From contig NZ_JMLS01000012.1 in NCBI RefSeq assembly GCF_000686845.1, positions 62,001-126,000 of the forward strand: a stretch of 64,000 nucleotides of DNA, read 5' to 3'. The notes below the pieces were generated by a model. It was not told where the DNA came from, ran no database searches, and saw only the letters and a program-made list of their open reading frames with translations. Origin of the DNA: Paenibacillus sp. UNC451MF (GTDB lineage: Bacteria > Bacillota > Bacilli > Paenibacillales > NBRC-103111). The translations under genes were made by a program, and so were the position numbers. Positions 43,372 through 50,827 of this stretch are shown in pieces. The first letter of the stretch is position 1, and the number at the start of each line of letters is the position of its first letter.

Positions 43372-45105
43372 TTATAAAAGCTTATCCAAAACAGCCAACA
43401 CCCCAAACAACCCCAACCCAATCAATACAAGAACCCAATCTTTCCGAGCGAACTTGATCGGATCCTTGGTCGAGCCTTCGAGCCTCCGCAGCTTATAACC
43501 CCTTGCTTCTAAGGCCATAGACAGATCCTCCGTATGCTTCATCATGGCAAGCAGGAGTGGGATCATAAACACCGGGATGTCTCGCAGACGGAGGGTTCCT
43601 TGCTTTGTGGTGGTTTTGCCCCGAGCTTTAACGATTAATGCCATCCGTTCTATCTCCTTAGCTATGAGCGGAATGAACCTCAGCAGCAAGGAAGCGGAGA
43701 ACGTAAACACAGACACTGGAATTCGAAAGCGTTCCAGGAATGATAACCCTTGCTCCAAACCACGCTGCATCATGGATTGGTTAGTGCTGGAGGCAAAAGC
43801 GACTCCAGTAATCAGCACGAGGAAGAATACAGCCAATTGCCGAATCGTACCGGATGCGGCAACAAATGAGAAAGAAACATTCTGCCATTGCCACCACGCT
43901 TCGGCAGTGGAAATTTGCAAACCTGATATGAGACCAGAGATAACAATAAAGAGTGCAAAAGCTTTTCCCGCTTTATAAAGGCTGCGAAAGGTAACTCGAG
44001 AGACCTTCACAATACCAAGCGCAAGGAGGAGTGAAGCTAGTATGCCGATCCATTGGTTTTGAATCAGCATTCCTGTAGATACTGCGACGTAGAACGCCCA
44101 TTTTGCTATCGGGTGCAGTTGATGTAGCCCACTGACTGGTCTGGGTTGCTTTTCCATCGGTACAGACAGGCGATCCTCATCCATTTCCAAGTCTGTATCG
44201 AGTTGTACCGGAAGCTCGCTTAACTTGTTAGTGGGAGGGATTGCTGTTGCTTCTGCGGACCCCTTCCGCAAGCTCTTCAATATGGCATCAGCCGTTTCCT
44301 CTGCAGTTAATGGTCTTTCCGCACGGATATCCATTCCCACTGCTTCCAATTCGCTAGCAATCTGTAATGAGGCTGGCAGCCCTACATGAGCCCGAAGCAG
44401 AAAGGAAGGGTTGACATATAGCTGTTTTGGCTCCATTACCGCATCGAGGGCACCGCGGCGCATGATGATCACTTGATCAGCTACTGGAAGGAAAGTATCC
44501 AGATCGTGGCTGACAACAATGACCCCTCCATCACTACAATCCCGATGGTTACGTATTGCTTCCAACAGCGGTTCAATACCTTGCGGATCGATTCCTGCAG
44601 TTGGTTCATCGAGCAGCAGCCACTTCGGCTTGGCAGCTAACGTGGTCGCAAGAGCTGCTTTCCTTTTCCAGCCGTCGGACAGGGTAAATACAGATTCCCC
44701 CAGAATCGATTCGGGCAGTTCTAATTGCTGTAACACTTCTTGTATTCTACTCCGTGCTTCCTCTCTTGTAAGGCGCAAATGCCTCAGTGAATAGGCAAAT
44801 TCCTTCAAAACGCTGTCGGCAAACAACTGACGCTCGGGGTATTGGAACACAAGTCCCGTCTGGAGAAGTGCGGCACGATTTATTTTATTACCAGTCCACA
44901 ATGGTTCGTTATTATAATGTACGCTACCTGAGTCTAAAGAAAGTAGTCCTGTTAATGTATTTAACAGTGTCGTTTTTCCAGACCCTGTTTGACCTACGAT
45001 GAGTGTTACGGTTCCTTTGATAAATTGATGGTTTACATTAGTTAAAAGTGTTTTTTTATCACCCTTCGGCGATAATACTGTGACATCCACCAGTTTTATT
45101 GACAT
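43372..45105 (-). CDS. Fused ECF transporter ATPase and transmembrane protein (EcfA-EcfT) for biotin
   Basis: 577 residues in one frame. Residues 1 to about 240 are an ABC ATPase: Walker A GQTGSGKTT, Q-loop FQYPERQLF, Walker B WLLLDEPTAG and H-loop VVSHD. Its signature reads TLSDGWKRK in place of LSGGQ-type. After a linker rich in charged residues (270-335), residues about 335-577 are EcfT, with multiple membrane segments and the two coupling motifs KARGK and EARGY. ECF ATPase and T subunits are normally separate. Overlaps the preceding ATPase gene by 10 bases. Together with the other ATPase and BioY it forms a dedicated biotin importer, with two different ATPase sites. Confidence 0.88.
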   Translation of the reverse strand: MSIKLVDVTVLSPKGDKKTLLTNVNHQFIKGTVTLIVGQTGSGKTTLLNTLTGLLSLDSGSVHYNNEPLWTGNKINRAALLQTGLVFQYPERQLFADSVLKEFAYSLRHLRLTREEARSRIQEVLQQLELPESILGESVFTLSDGWKRKAALATTLAAKPKWLLLDEPTAGIDPQGIEPLLEAIRNHRDCSDGGVIVVSHDLDTFLPVADQVIIMRRGALDAVMEPKQLYVNPSFLLRAHVGLPASLQIASELEAVGMDIRAERPLTAEETADAILKSLRKGSAEATAIPPTNKLSELPVQLDTDLEMDEDRLSVPMEKQPRPVSGLHQLHPIAKWAFYVAVSTGMLIQNQWIGILASLLLALGIVKVSRVTFRSLYKAGKAFALFIVISGLISGLQISTAEAWWQWQNVSFSFVAASGTIRQLAVFFLVLITGVAFASSTNQSMMQRGLEQGLSFLERFRIPVSVFTFSASLLLRFIPLIAKEIERMALIVKARGKTTTKQGTLRLRDIPVFMIPLLLAMMKHTEDLSMALEARGYKLRRLEGSTKDPIKFARKDWVLVLIGLGLFGVLAVLDKLL

Positions 45106-45950
45106 AGTACCCCCACGACATGACTCAGTTCTTCAGGAGAAAGCGGCTTAGTCTTCAGCACGCAGCCTTGTCTGATAAGACGCTGAGCCACTGCGACGAC
45201 GTAAGGCGGAGTAAACCCAAGACTCTCACAAGGGGTCATACCAGCATCGGATAAACTGTTGACCATGTAATCGGCCGCCGTCCCATAAAAAAATTCCCGA
45301 CTCGAACCGTCGAACGCGACACGTCCGGACTCTAGTGCAATAACACGGTCAGAACCTGTCAATTCATCCAGCAGTTGAGTAATCCATATTACGGTGCTGC
45401 CTTCAACGTGCAGCTGGTGAGCCAGCTCAAGGATTGTTTTCCGGGACAGTGGATCAAGCATGGAGGTGGCTTCGTCGAAAATATAAAGCGAAGGACTTAC
45501 GGCCAGACATCCGGCGATAGCAAGTAACTGCTTTTGTCCCCCGGATAAAGATGAAGCTGGTGTATGAGCAAGAGAAGCAAGCCCGACCCTGCCCAATGCT
45601 TTCATAGCTATTTGTTCCAACGCAGGCTCACTCACCCCATAATTGACTAAACCAAAGCAAACATCCTCGTACACCGTTTCTCCGATGATAGAAGTATCCG
45701 GATTCTGAAAAACCAGCTGAGCAGCTGGATTCCCCGGAATTGATGAAGTCATGCTGCCTTCAGTAATCGGATGAAGACCGGCAATGACTTTGGCCAACGT
45801 GCTTTTACCGCTGCCGTTTGTTCCCACAATGGTTACCCATTCCTTGGAATGAATATGTAAATGGATATCGTGAAGAAGCATTTTGGACGTTTCTTGCAAA
45901 GGAATGGTGCAGGATAAGTGATGAAGGGATAAGATTACCGATGAATTCAT
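45096..45950 (-). CDS. ECF transporter ATPase (EcfA type) of the biotin importer
   Basis: 284 residues from ATG 45950. Walker A GTNGSGKST, Q-loop QLVFQNPDTSIIGETVYEDVCFGL (the EcfA-type Q-x-P-D-x-Q/S region), signature SSLSGGQKQLLAIAG, Walker B LYIFDEATSMLDP, and ITQ in the H-loop place where His is normal. A longer TTG start at 45995 abuts the BirA operator and is rejected. Divergent from bioY across that operator. Confidence 0.88.
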   Translation of the reverse strand: MNSSVILSLHHLSCTIPLQETSKMLLHDIHLHIHSKEWVTIVGTNGSGKSTLAKVIAGLHPITEGSMTSSIPGNPAAQLVFQNPDTSIIGETVYEDVCFGLVNYGVSEPALEQIAMKALGRVGLASLAHTPASSLSGGQKQLLAIAGCLAVSPSLYIFDEATSMLDPLSRKTILELAHQLHVEGSTVIWITQLLDELTGSDRVIALESGRVAFDGSSREFFYGTAADYMVNSLSDAGMTPCESLGFTPPYVVAVAQRLIRQGCVLKTKPLSPEELSHVVGVLCQ

Positions 45951-45995
45951 TTCATTTAACTCTTTTCTAACCGAATGGTTTGTGCTAGAATTCAA

Positions 45996-46029
45996 TTGTC
46001 AACTTAAAACGTCATACATAGGTTAACAA
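45996..46029. promoter_or_regulatory. BirA operator between the ecf genes and bioY
   Basis: TTGTCAAC (45996-46003) and GTTAACAA (46022-46029) are inverted half-sites with 18 bases between, the form of BirA boxes (TTGTTAAC...GTTAACAA). One base differs from perfect symmetry. A single operator between divergent genes could repress both in the presence of biotin. Confidence 0.75.
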
Positions 46030-46047
46030 ATAAAAGGAGCGTTTGCA

Positions 46048-46638
46048 ATGAAAAATCTTATAACCACAAGAGGCATTGCCTTCAGCGCATTGTTTGGTGC
46101 GTTGCTGGTCGTATCGAGTTACTTGAACATTCACCTTGGCTTTACCCCGATTCCTATTTCTTTGGAGAATTTGGTCGTGATGCTTACGGGAGCTATCCTT
46201 GGCCCGTTATATGGATTTATTAGTGTGGCGCTTGTCGTCGTACTGACGGCCATCGGGATTCCTTTGCTGCATGGAAGCGGAGGCTTTGCTTTACTGCTCG
46301 GACCAACAGGAGGATTCATTTGGGCCTATCCATTTGCTGCATTGTTGATCGGATGGCTAGTTAAACGTATCAAGGGGCGTGGTCCGCTGACCTTTGTGTT
46401 CACGTTTTTGATTTTGGAGCTGTTTGGCTCGCTGTTTCTTTATCTGCTTGGGGTGCCGTGGCTTGCGCATAAAGCAGGCGTATCCTTGCAAAAAGCGATG
46501 GTGATGGGATGTTATCCTTATTTGCCTGGAGATGCGGTTAAGGCTGTATTAGCTGCGATTATACTTGTACCCATACGTCAAGTTTTCCCTGTAACGAGAA
46601 TCATTGGTGCAAAGCAGAGAACGGCAGCGGCAAAATAA
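46048..46638 (+). CDS. bioY: BioY biotin-binding S component
   Basis: 196 residues with six membrane segments. The BioY signature is clear: YLNIHLGFTPIPISLENLVVMLTGAILGP, then LTAIGIPLLHGSGGFALLLGPTGGFIWAYP and a C-terminal YLPGDAVKAVLAAII. High-affinity biotin capture for the ECF importer. AAAAGGAGC lies before the ATG. The two ATPase-bearing partners are encoded divergently on the other side of the BirA operator. Confidence 0.95.
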   Translation: MKNLITTRGIAFSALFGALLVVSSYLNIHLGFTPIPISLENLVVMLTGAILGPLYGFISVALVVVLTAIGIPLLHGSGGFALLLGPTGGFIWAYPFAALLIGWLVKRIKGRGPLTFVFTFLILELFGSLFLYLLGVPWLAHKAGVSLQKAMVMGCYPYLPGDAVKAVLAAIILVPIRQVFPVTRIIGAKQRTAAAK

Positions 46639-46640
46639 AG

Positions 46641-46679
46641 AAACGGCGCTTCGCAATATTGCGGGGTGCCGTTTTTTTT
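46641..46679 (+). terminator. Rho-independent terminator after bioY
   Basis: AAACGGCG pairs with TGCCGTTT around CGCAATATTGCG, itself a 12-base palindrome, and eight T residues follow. Confidence 0.85.
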
Positions 46680-46688
46680 GGCTTAATG

Positions 46689-47450
46689 TTAAACCGTAAT
46701 CAAATGTACACCTGAGTCCCTAAACAGCTTCATTTGAGATTCAGAAGCTTCAGAGCCAGTAATAAAGGTATGGATGCTGCTTATAGGTGCTACTGTATGT
46801 AGTGAAACTTTTCCGATCTTCGTATCGTCGGCCACGACAATGATTTCTTGTGCCGCTCTGATCATGCCCTGCTTCGTTGGGACGAGTTGGGATTCAGGAT
46901 GGGTCAAGCCGTGTATCGGATGAATAGCCGGAGTGCCGATAAAAGCTTTTTGCACATGTAGGCTCTGCAGCAGCGTATCGGTATACATTCCGTTAAGCAT
47001 GAAGCTGGAATGATATAGCGTTCCACCTGTCACGATGACGTTAATCCCCGGTGAATCGCGGAGCTCGGCAGCTACGTTGATATCGTTCGTAACGACGGTG
47101 ATGTCTTTTCGGCTGACCAAGTGGCGCGCGATATGAATGGTTGTTGTTCCGGAGTCGATAATAACGTGATCTCCATCTTCTATTAAGGATGCAGCCTCTT
47201 TACCTATACGGGCTTTTTGATCCAATTGATCGCTGACGCGTTCAGAGAATGAAGGCTCAATATTCGCACCCTTGTCAACGATTACTCCTCCATGGGTTCT
47301 CTTAAGAAGGCCTTCCTGCTCAATTTCCGCCAGATCCCTGCGTATGGTTGCCTCATGCACCTGGAACTCTTTAGCCAAATCGGCCACCGTTGCCACATGC
47401 TGATGCTTAACAAGTTCAATGATGCGCAACTTACGTTCAGCTGCTAACAA
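46689..47450 (-). CDS. DeoR-family transcriptional regulator
   Basis: 253 residues. N-terminal DeoR helix-turn-helix (RKLRIIELVKHQHVATVADL, FQVHEATIRRDLAEIEQEGLLKRTHGGV) and the C-terminal sugar-phosphate-binding DeoRC domain (IGKEAASLIEDGDHVIIDSGTTTIHIARHL, VTGGTLYHSSFMLNG, VVADDTKIGKVSLHTVA). Start is TTG 47450 with GGAGGTG on the minus strand. It is divergent from an orphan binding protein gene, and two related operator-like motifs lie in the gap. Likely a repressor relieved by a sugar phosphate. Confidence 0.9.
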   Translation of the reverse strand: MLAAERKLRIIELVKHQHVATVADLAKEFQVHEATIRRDLAEIEQEGLLKRTHGGVIVDKGANIEPSFSERVSDQLDQKARIGKEAASLIEDGDHVIIDSGTTTIHIARHLVSRKDITVVTNDINVAAELRDSPGINVIVTGGTLYHSSFMLNGMYTDTLLQSLHVQKAFIGTPAIHPIHGLTHPESQLVPTKQGMIRAAQEIIVVADDTKIGKVSLHTVAPISSIHTFITGSEASESQMKLFRDSGVHLITV

Positions 47451-47480
47451 GGATTACACCTCCAATACAGTATCCATTTT

Positions 47481-47497
47481 CGAAAATGTTCATTTAT
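47481..47497 (-). promoter_or_regulatory. Candidate DeoR operator, copy 1
   Basis: On the minus strand ATAAATGAACATTTTCG, close to the deoR start. It shares ATAAAYGAACA with copy 2 at 47630, in opposite orientation. Confidence 0.4.
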
Positions 47498-47585
47498 ATC
47501 ATTATACATTTTATTAGATTATTTGCATGATTTTAGATTATGGAGAAAAACGGCTAGTGTCAAGAAAATCTTAACATTATTTGGA

Positions 47586-47615
47586 TTGACACAAAAATAG
47601 ACATCTATGTAAAAT
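47586..47615 (+). promoter_or_regulatory. Sigma-A promoter of the binding protein gene
   Basis: TTGACA (47586-47591), an 18-base spacer and TAAAAT (47610-47615). Confidence 0.65.
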
Positions 47616-47629
47616 GAATACAAACAAAC

Positions 47630-47647
47630 ATAAACGAACAAAAAATG
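47630..47647 (+). promoter_or_regulatory. Candidate DeoR operator, copy 2
   Basis: ATAAACGAACAAAAAATG begins 15 bases after the -10 box of the binding protein promoter, where a repressor would block transcription. The preceding CAAACAAACA adds a repeated AACA pattern. Confidence 0.4.
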
Positions 47648-47783
47648 TTTGGAAATGCGCAGAGGGGGTTGTTTCAGATTAATCAAGCTATTGGTGAGTG
47701 CATCAGGGTCTAGGCATACAGTGACGGAAAGAACGAATGACAGTGGACAATAACAACAACACTATTTTCGTGGAGGCGCTGAT

Positions 47784-49124
47784 ATGGGGAAAAGAAGAGC
47801 CGTTTCATTAATTGCTTTAACAGCTTTAGCGGGTGGAGCTCTGCTTGCTGGATGCAGCACCACAAGCAATGTCAAGCCAAGCACCGAGACAGCTAAGCCC
47901 GCCGTAGAAGAGTTGTACAACAATGATCCGGTTACATTAAGATTTTATTCACACAATGCAGGAATTCTTAACGATGCGGACCTAGAGGAGCTTGTTGGAA
48001 AGCCGGTGCGTGCCAAATATCCGAATATTACGGTTGAACTGATAAAAGGTACGAATTTGGATAAAATGCTGGCTGCAGGTGAAGTACCGGACATAATTGC
48101 TACTAGCAATTATTATTTGCATGATGTGCTTCAGATGGGACTTGGCAGCGATTTGAACGAATTCGTGAAGAGCCAACGAATCGATATGAGCCGGTTTGAG
48201 CCAGAGGCTGTCAACGTGATGAAGACCTTTGGTAAAAAGGGCGAGCTCTTCGGCATTCCCTATGCAATGAACTATGGCGTCCTCGCGTACAACAAAGATA
48301 TATTTGATAAATACGGTGTTCCTTATCCGAAGGATGGGATGACTTGGAACCAAATCATAGAATTAGCGCGCAAGGTAACCCGATCCGATCAAGGAAATCA
48401 ATATATTGGGTTGGATATGGGCGATCCCCAAACATTAACACGCGCCTATTCGCTCCCAGTCGTGGATGAGAAGCAAGAAAAGTCTGTGCTTGCTTCAGAT
48501 GGCTATAAAAAAATATTTGGCTTGTACCAGCAGTTATACGAAATTCCGGGTATTGTCGATTCCAAGAAAAAGTATACATACGGCATTGACGCTTTTCTGA
48601 AGGAGCAAAAGGTAGCGATGTTTCCTTACTGGATATCCGCCTTGACCGCACGTTTACCTCAATTGAAAGAGCCTGGAAAAGATTTTAATTGGGACGTAGT
48701 GGCCTTCCCTTCCATAGATGACAAACCAGGACTAGGAAGGGAAATCGATTTCCATCTTGCTATGGTGCCTCCTAACACCCCTCATCCCAAGGCAGCATAC
48801 GCCGTTATTCAAAGCATGATCAGCGATTCGGCACAAATTGCTATGAACAAATCGGGAAGCCGCTTGTCCATCCTTAAGGATCCGGCTATTCGCAACCAAT
48901 TCGCAGCGGATGCCAAGCTATATGATGGGAAAAATCTTCTGGGTATTTTTGCCGTAAAGCCGGCTCCTTTGCCTGAAGCAACTGCTTATGATGTGAAGTC
49001 CTATGGGTTTTTAAAGGAAGGTATCAAATCCATGATCAATGACGGCAAGGATATCAACACCGCGTTAAGAGAATCTAACGATAAGGCGGATAAGTACATA
49101 CAAGAAATGAAAGCGGCCAAATAA
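47784..49124 (+). CDS. Extracellular solute-binding lipoprotein, family 1 (orphan)
   Basis: 446 residues. Lipoprotein leader ending LLAGC. Same paralogue group as 24563 and 34239: LAYNKDIFDKYGVPYPKDG, MTWNQIIELARKVTRSDQGN, and the middle LYEIPGIVDS segment. GGAGGCG precedes the ATG. No permease or ATPase in the surrounding genes. Controlled by its own promoter next to a divergent DeoR regulator, which suggests induction by a sugar. Confidence 0.85.
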   Translation: MGKRRAVSLIALTALAGGALLAGCSTTSNVKPSTETAKPAVEELYNNDPVTLRFYSHNAGILNDADLEELVGKPVRAKYPNITVELIKGTNLDKMLAAGEVPDIIATSNYYLHDVLQMGLGSDLNEFVKSQRIDMSRFEPEAVNVMKTFGKKGELFGIPYAMNYGVLAYNKDIFDKYGVPYPKDGMTWNQIIELARKVTRSDQGNQYIGLDMGDPQTLTRAYSLPVVDEKQEKSVLASDGYKKIFGLYQQLYEIPGIVDSKKKYTYGIDAFLKEQKVAMFPYWISALTARLPQLKEPGKDFNWDVVAFPSIDDKPGLGREIDFHLAMVPPNTPHPKAAYAVIQSMISDSAQIAMNKSGSRLSILKDPAIRNQFAADAKLYDGKNLLGIFAVKPAPLPEATAYDVKSYGFLKEGIKSMINDGKDINTALRESNDKADKYIQEMKAAK

Positions 49125-49144
49125 CACCATGAGATAAATGAATG

Positions 49145-49177
49145 GGGACTTTTCCTTCAAACGGGAGAAGTCCTTTC
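49145..49177 (+). terminator. Weak Rho-independent terminator
   Basis: Stem GGACTTTTCC / GGGAGAAGTCC, with only TTT after it. Confidence 0.5.
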
Positions 49178-49250
49178 CTATGTTGACGGCAATAGACGAG
49201 AAGAGTGAAACGACAATGAAAAATTAAAGGAAAATGTAGGAATAAAGTGA

Positions 49251-49306
49251 TTGACAAACCGACGGTCGGTATTTATTATTAAGACATAAACAAACTGACG
49301 GTCGGT
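49251..49306 (+). promoter_or_regulatory. Promoter with two TetR-type operators
   Basis: TTGACA (49251-49256), a 17-base spacer and TATTAT (49274-49279). ACCGACGGTCGGT (49258-49270), a perfect palindrome, fills the spacer, and ACTGACGGTCGGT (49294-49306) lies just after the transcription start, 36 bases later. This is the arrangement of a TetR-family repressor site. No TetR gene is in the window. Confidence 0.75.
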
Positions 49307-49384
49307 GATGAGTTGGAAGTTATTCATTGACAGAATCGGCGGAAGCCGTCGGTTCGAATTCATTTTAGAGGAGGATACAATCTC

Positions 49385-50023
49385 ATGTCACGTGTATTTC
49401 GCGGAATTATCATTACTTTACTTATTAACGGTGCAGTTCCTTATGTCTTGTACGTATGGTTGTCCGAGTATATGTCCAGCTTTGCGGCTTTATCCATTGC
49501 AACGGTCGTTCCGATGGCTGATAACCTGATTCATTTGGCTAAGTATAAGAAGCTGGATGTCTTTGGCGGTATGATGCTTTTCACTTTTTTGATGGGGATA
49601 GGGCTTATTCTGTTGGGCGGTGATGAGAAGCTGCTGCTCATTCGGGAATCGTTCATTACAGCTGCGGTAGGCTTGCTTTTCTTGGTTTCACTGTTGTTCA
49701 GAAGACCTTTGATCTATCATCTAGCCATGCGATTTACGGTCAAGGACAACACGAATGAGAAGTCGAGCTTCGCCGCTAACTGGGATTATTCGTACTTTCG
49801 CTTTGTCGTTCGGCTGATGACGGCCGTTTGGGGTGGAATGCTGCTTGCGGAGGCGGGGGTACGTATCGTGCTTGTTTTCGAATTGACTACAGCTCAGTTT
49901 TTGGCCGTATCGAACTTGGTTTTTTACGGTTTCATTGGCGTAACGATCTTATGGACCGCACTGTACCGGAAACGCTCCAAAGCCCGTATGCTCGAAATTA
50001 AATCGAGTAAGTCAGTATTGTAA
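49385..50023 (+). CDS. VC0807-family-like integral membrane protein
   Basis: 212 residues with five or six membrane segments (ITLLINGAVPYVLYVWL, ALSIATVVPMADNLIHL, FGGMMLFTFLMGIGLILLG, ITAAVGLLFLVSLLF with RRPLIYHLA after it, and two C-terminal helices). The pattern resembles the VC0807/septation-protein-A-like group, of unknown function. AGAGGAGG lies before the ATG. Its promoter carries two TetR-type operators, so it is probably induced by a small hydrophobic compound. Confidence 0.75.
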   Translation: MSRVFRGIIITLLINGAVPYVLYVWLSEYMSSFAALSIATVVPMADNLIHLAKYKKLDVFGGMMLFTFLMGIGLILLGGDEKLLLIRESFITAAVGLLFLVSLLFRRPLIYHLAMRFTVKDNTNEKSSFAANWDYSYFRFVVRLMTAVWGGMLLAEAGVRIVLVFELTTAQFLAVSNLVFYGFIGVTILWTALYRKRSKARMLEIKSSKSVL

Positions 50024-50045
50024 TGATTGGAGGATGAGGGTCAAG

Positions 50046-50582
50046 ATGAGAACCGGTCAAGATATGAATATTGAGCAAATCGACTACAAAGAGCTTGAAG
50101 CTATAACAGAATTGTATGGTGCGGTAACACGAGATATGCAGATGAGGGGGATAGACCAGTGGGACCAATATTACCCGACCAAGCCGGTATTTCAGAACGA
50201 TCTGCATAACGGTCACTTGTATGGAATTCAGAAGGATGGACAGTGGATTGGTGCAGTGGCTGTGAATGAAGAGCAAGATACGGCGTTCGAGGGACTGTCT
50301 TGGAAGGATCCATCTGGAAAATCGTTAGTAATACACCGACTGGCGGTACATCCGGATTATCAGGGGCAAGGCATCGGCAAGAAACTTCTCCTGTTTGCAG
50401 AAGCGGCGGCAGCTTTAAATTACACCAGCATTCGGCTGGACGCTTACTCGGCTAACCCCGCGGCTATCGGTATGTATGAGAAAGCAGGCTACATCAAGAT
50501 TGGAGAAGCCAGGTATCCTTTTCGCAAGCATCCATTTTCTGTATTTGAAAAAGTCCTTTCTTCGGAGCTTCGCCCTTTATAA
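50046..50582 (+). CDS. GNAT-family N-acetyltransferase
   Basis: 178 residues. Acetyl-CoA-binding motif A is VIHRLAVHPDYQGQGIGKKLLLFAE (Q-x-x-G-x-G/A), followed by SIRLDAYSANPAAIGMYEKAGYIKIGE. Cytoplasmic. Acceptor unknown. ATG 50046 is preferred; ATG 50034 touches the GGAGG site. It follows the membrane protein by 22 bases and is probably in the same TetR-controlled operon. Confidence 0.85.
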   Translation: MRTGQDMNIEQIDYKELEAITELYGAVTRDMQMRGIDQWDQYYPTKPVFQNDLHNGHLYGIQKDGQWIGAVAVNEEQDTAFEGLSWKDPSGKSLVIHRLAVHPDYQGQGIGKKLLLFAEAAAALNYTSIRLDAYSANPAAIGMYEKAGYIKIGEARYPFRKHPFSVFEKVLSSELRPL

Positions 50583-50598
50583 GGCGAGGCTCTTTCTT
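50565..50598 (+). terminator. Rho-independent terminator overlapping the GNAT stop
   Basis: Stem GAGCTTCGCC / GGCGAGGCTC followed by TTTCTTTT. The left arm lies inside the coding region. Confidence 0.7.
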
Positions 50599-50827
50599 TT
50601 GGTTGGCTGCAACATTGCAAAACAATTGTTAATATAATTAAATGTAGTCGTGATGCGATATAGGAAGATATGGTACAATGTGAGAGCCGGCTCAGGTCTT
50701 ACTTATGACTTGTAAACCGTAAATGGGATGCGCTTACATTTAAAGATGAGCCCAAATATGAGCTTCCACATAGGACTACTTAGCAGCTTTATCATGTTGG
50801 AATCCAATTGAATTGGGGGTATAACGA

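Noticed and set aside
43295-43498. 67-codon ORF next to the 15-base inverted repeat
   Set aside because: No ribosome binding site, composition of a shadow frame, and antisense to the ecf fusion gene end.
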